Positions 57,715 to 60,000 of a DNA stretch of 60,000 bases are shown one piece after another; position 1 is the stretch's first letter; each line of letters opens with the position of its first letter. Origin of the DNA: Neocallimastix lanati (nom. inval.). Lineage: Eukaryota; Neocallimastigomycota; Neocallimastigomycetes; Neocallimastigales; Neocallimastigaceae. Location: NCBI GenBank assembly GCA_016946835.1, contig JACVTC010000026.1:515001-575000 (forward strand), written 5' to 3'. Position numbers and translations under genes: made by a program. The notes under the pieces are model-generated. The model was not told where the DNA came from and made no database searches. It was given only the letters and a program-made list of their open reading frames with translations.

Positions 57715-59818
57715 TTAATAATAATCATTCTCATCGTATTCATTTTCATCATCATCATTTTCGTCAAAAGAAATATCTGCTATTGACTTATCTAATACAG
57801 AAGACCTATAAACTGATCGGGATGGTTTCATTGTATTGGAAGGACCTATTGATCTTGTTTTCGGTCCATCAAGAGATCGTCTTATATAAATACTTTTACT
57901 GAGAATAGAACTCATATCATATAAGCTAGTATTATCTAATGACGATTCATTAAATAAAGAACTTGATTCATTATAGTAATCATTAGAGCCATTAGAACTT
58001 GAATTTTTATTATTATTTTCAGTAATATTTTTATTTTTTGCTGTCAATTCATTAATAAGATTTAATAATTCCTCGGCTTGTTTACCATCAGGCAATTTTA
58101 ATATGCATACTAATGACTCTTCCTTTGATTCTTTTTTTATATAAAGGATAGAAATACGTTGACTAGTTTTTGCAATTAAATTTCCTGGTTTTGCTACTAC
58201 ATTATTAGGATTATTTTTGTTTATAAGAATTGCTAAATTTTTATCAGATTTATTACCTAAAAAAAAAAAAAAAATAAAAAAAATAAACATAATAAAATAA
58301 GTATTCATATATTTAATAAGAATATTAATGATAATAAAACTTAAAAAATAATTATTATAAATATTTAAAAATCAATCGTTAATAGTCATATATATATATA
58401 TATATATATAAAGTATAAGAAAAAAAATTACATATATATTTTTATATATTTAATAATAAATAAATAAATTAATAATAAATTTTAATTCCTATTATTATCT
58501 TACTCTTTTTAACTATCAATGAAGAATATTCAATATAAAACTGAAATTTATATTTATATTTGACATTTGCTTTTCTATTTTTAGTAATTAATATTGAATC
58601 ATTCATAACATGAACACTAGCAGAAGTACGTTTAAATATTATACCATGATAAGTTTTAATTAAACGTTTTGGCATTACTTCAGAATTCTTTATAAGAATT
58701 CTTGGGCAATACAATGTCTCATTAAATATTGTATATACACCATTAATTTCTTCTTCTTGACGTTTTACTTGATCAAGAGTTTTCGCCATTTCTTTCATAA
58801 AATTCATAGCAGCTTCAAGACCTTCATTTTCCGGATTCTTTTTATTTAATTCAGATAGTAACAATGAATAACGCATAGGACGTTGAATTGGCATAATAAA
58901 GAAACTATTAATATCTTGTCTTTTACATTCTTCCATCTTTGGAATTGAGTTAAGGAATTCAGCAAATACAGTTGATGATTTTTCATACGATTTTACTGTA
59001 ATGCAAGCTTTAGAATAATTAGAAACAAAGTTTACGTAGCAGTTGAAATCACCTACATGCTTTAAAAATACTTCGCTTATAGAATAGATTTTATTATCTG
59101 AAGAAGCAGTTGCTTCTGAAATACTATCTCTTAATTTGATACTAAAATCTCTAATTTCGGCTAAACCAAAGAATATAACCTCTACAGCCTTTTCTGGTAT
59201 AATGTCCTTTTCTAATAGACGAGATTTAATTGTATCAACCATAACACTTAAATTATTGATGTAACTACATTCTGTTTCATATAATTCAAGAATTAAATTA
59301 TCAATGAATATTGATTTACGATCATCTTTTTTAATTGATTGCTTTTTTGTAATTGGAGATGAAGAAACTTTATTATCTAATTTCTCTTCTAAAATTTCAT
59401 CATCAGCATCAGAAAGAGTACAAAGATTTTCACCTGCATTTGAAGAATCGCTTATTTTATCTTCAGAAAATTTAGTGCTAAACATTTGATTTGCTAATTC
59501 TTCTTCAATTTGACTTTCTCTTCTTTGATTTAATATTTTTTCAGTAATAGTTGATGAATTTTGACGGGCAATGGTTAAATTTTCAGTCATTAATCTAAGC
59601 AAAGATAAAGTAAGAGCAGATGATACTGGAATACCATTATTTTGAATTTGTTGATAATTTTGCCATATCTGATAATTTCTTTGTTGAGCTTGAATAATCA
59701 ATGGAGATGAGGTGTATGATGGAACATGAACTTCATTTACATTAATAACTGGTAAAGGCATTGGTATTTTAATACCATTACTTGGTCCTTCAGGATTAAT
59801 ATCAAATCGACTCTGCAT
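57715..59818 (-). CDS. Rho guanine-nucleotide exchange factor (DH-PH), 2 exons
   Basis: Exon 1 is 59818-58504 and exon 2 is 58256-57715. The 247-bp intron has donor GTAAGA and a T-run acceptor TTTTTTAG; a phase-1 join makes Ser439. Total 618 aa ending ENDYY. Such proteins load GTP on Rho/Rac/Cdc42 GTPases at membranes. The N-terminal 165 residues have no recognised domain. The DH domain is about 171-352: helix 1 LILELYETECSYINNLSVMV and the most conserved helix INSFFIMPIQRPMRYSLLLS (303-322), matching the family P.QR..RY.LLL. A PH-like domain follows at about 372-510, with the intron inside it (HGIIFKRTSASVHVMNDSIL). The C-tail is Ser/Asn-rich, has RRSLDGPKTRSIGPS, and is acidic at the end. 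The exact Rho partner cannot be told. It is the first of three minus-strand genes. Confidence 0.9.
58257..58503 (-). other. Intron of the RhoGEF gene
   Basis: 247 bp. It includes a TA run at 58389-58411 and a T-rich acceptor on the minus strand (A run at 58259-58274 on the plus strand). Removing it joins SSLIVKKS to NKSDKNLAIL in frame. Confidence 0.8.
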
Positions 59819-60000
59819 TGTTTATTAAAAGAAAAATAAAAATAAAAAAATAAAATAAATATAAATATAATTAAAAAATACATGTAATATGTTGTTAGTA
59901 CTTATTGTTATATTATATTATTATTAATTATAACCATTAATTCTAATAATTAAGTTCAAATATATATTTAAATTATTACAAGTTATTATTAACCTTTTCA
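59819..60000. promoter_or_regulatory. Upstream flank of the RhoGEF gene
   Basis: AT-rich, with no coding frame or defined element. It is the promoter region by position only, cut by the window end. Confidence 0.35.

Overview
The window looks like nuclear DNA of a fungus with an extremely AT-rich genome. An anaerobic gut fungus (Neocallimastigomycota) is the best guess. Reasons: spliceosomal GT-AG introns of about 90-450 bp; noncoding DNA that is almost pure A/T with long A or T runs; long AAT (Asn) repeats inside a coding region; a PCL/PHO80-like cyclin; a fungal-type bHLH factor; and relics of LINE, Ty1/copia and MULE transposons. An Asn-rich amoeba such as Dictyostelium is the main alternative. 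The assignment is inference.

Layout. 1-5.6 kb (minus): a cluster of broken LINE copies, one nested in another with a visible target-site duplication. 6.15-6.86 kb (minus): a two-exon cyclin gene. 6.9-38.1 kb: a 31-kb gene desert holding tandem repeats, microsatellites, a decayed MULE with ~157-bp terminal inverted repeats (18.8-21.7 kb), a ~300-bp tandem repeat next to it, and a GC-richer retroelement scrap (26.1-26.4 kb). 38.1-41.9 kb (plus): a 1253-residue Asn-rich bHLH transcription factor. 42.9-44.2 kb (plus): a LINE copy with an 11-bp target-site duplication. 44.6-45.6 kb (minus): a broken Ty1/copia RNase H region. 45.9-46.2 kb: an AAT tract of about 112 units. 46.7-48.8 kb: another LINE scrap, then a 1.6-kb composite satellite of AAAAT arrays carrying 14 copies of a ~35-bp unit. 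49.1-59.8 kb (minus): three genes in the same orientation.

These three genes were rebuilt exon by exon from splice sites and reading phase: eIF5B (5 exons, 1050 aa), the Rrb1/GRWD1 WD40 protein (6 exons, 470 aa) and a DH-PH Rho guanine-nucleotide exchange factor (2 exons, 618 aa). eIF5B joins the 60S subunit at initiation, and Rrb1 is known as a chaperone for 60S protein uL3, so two 60S-linked genes sit side by side. No rRNA, complete tRNA or CRISPR array is visible. The most unusual items are the composite AAAAT satellite, the two LINE copies that share the same inactivating changes, the MULE with adjoining tandem repeats, and two perfect 22-24-bp intergenic inverted repeats.
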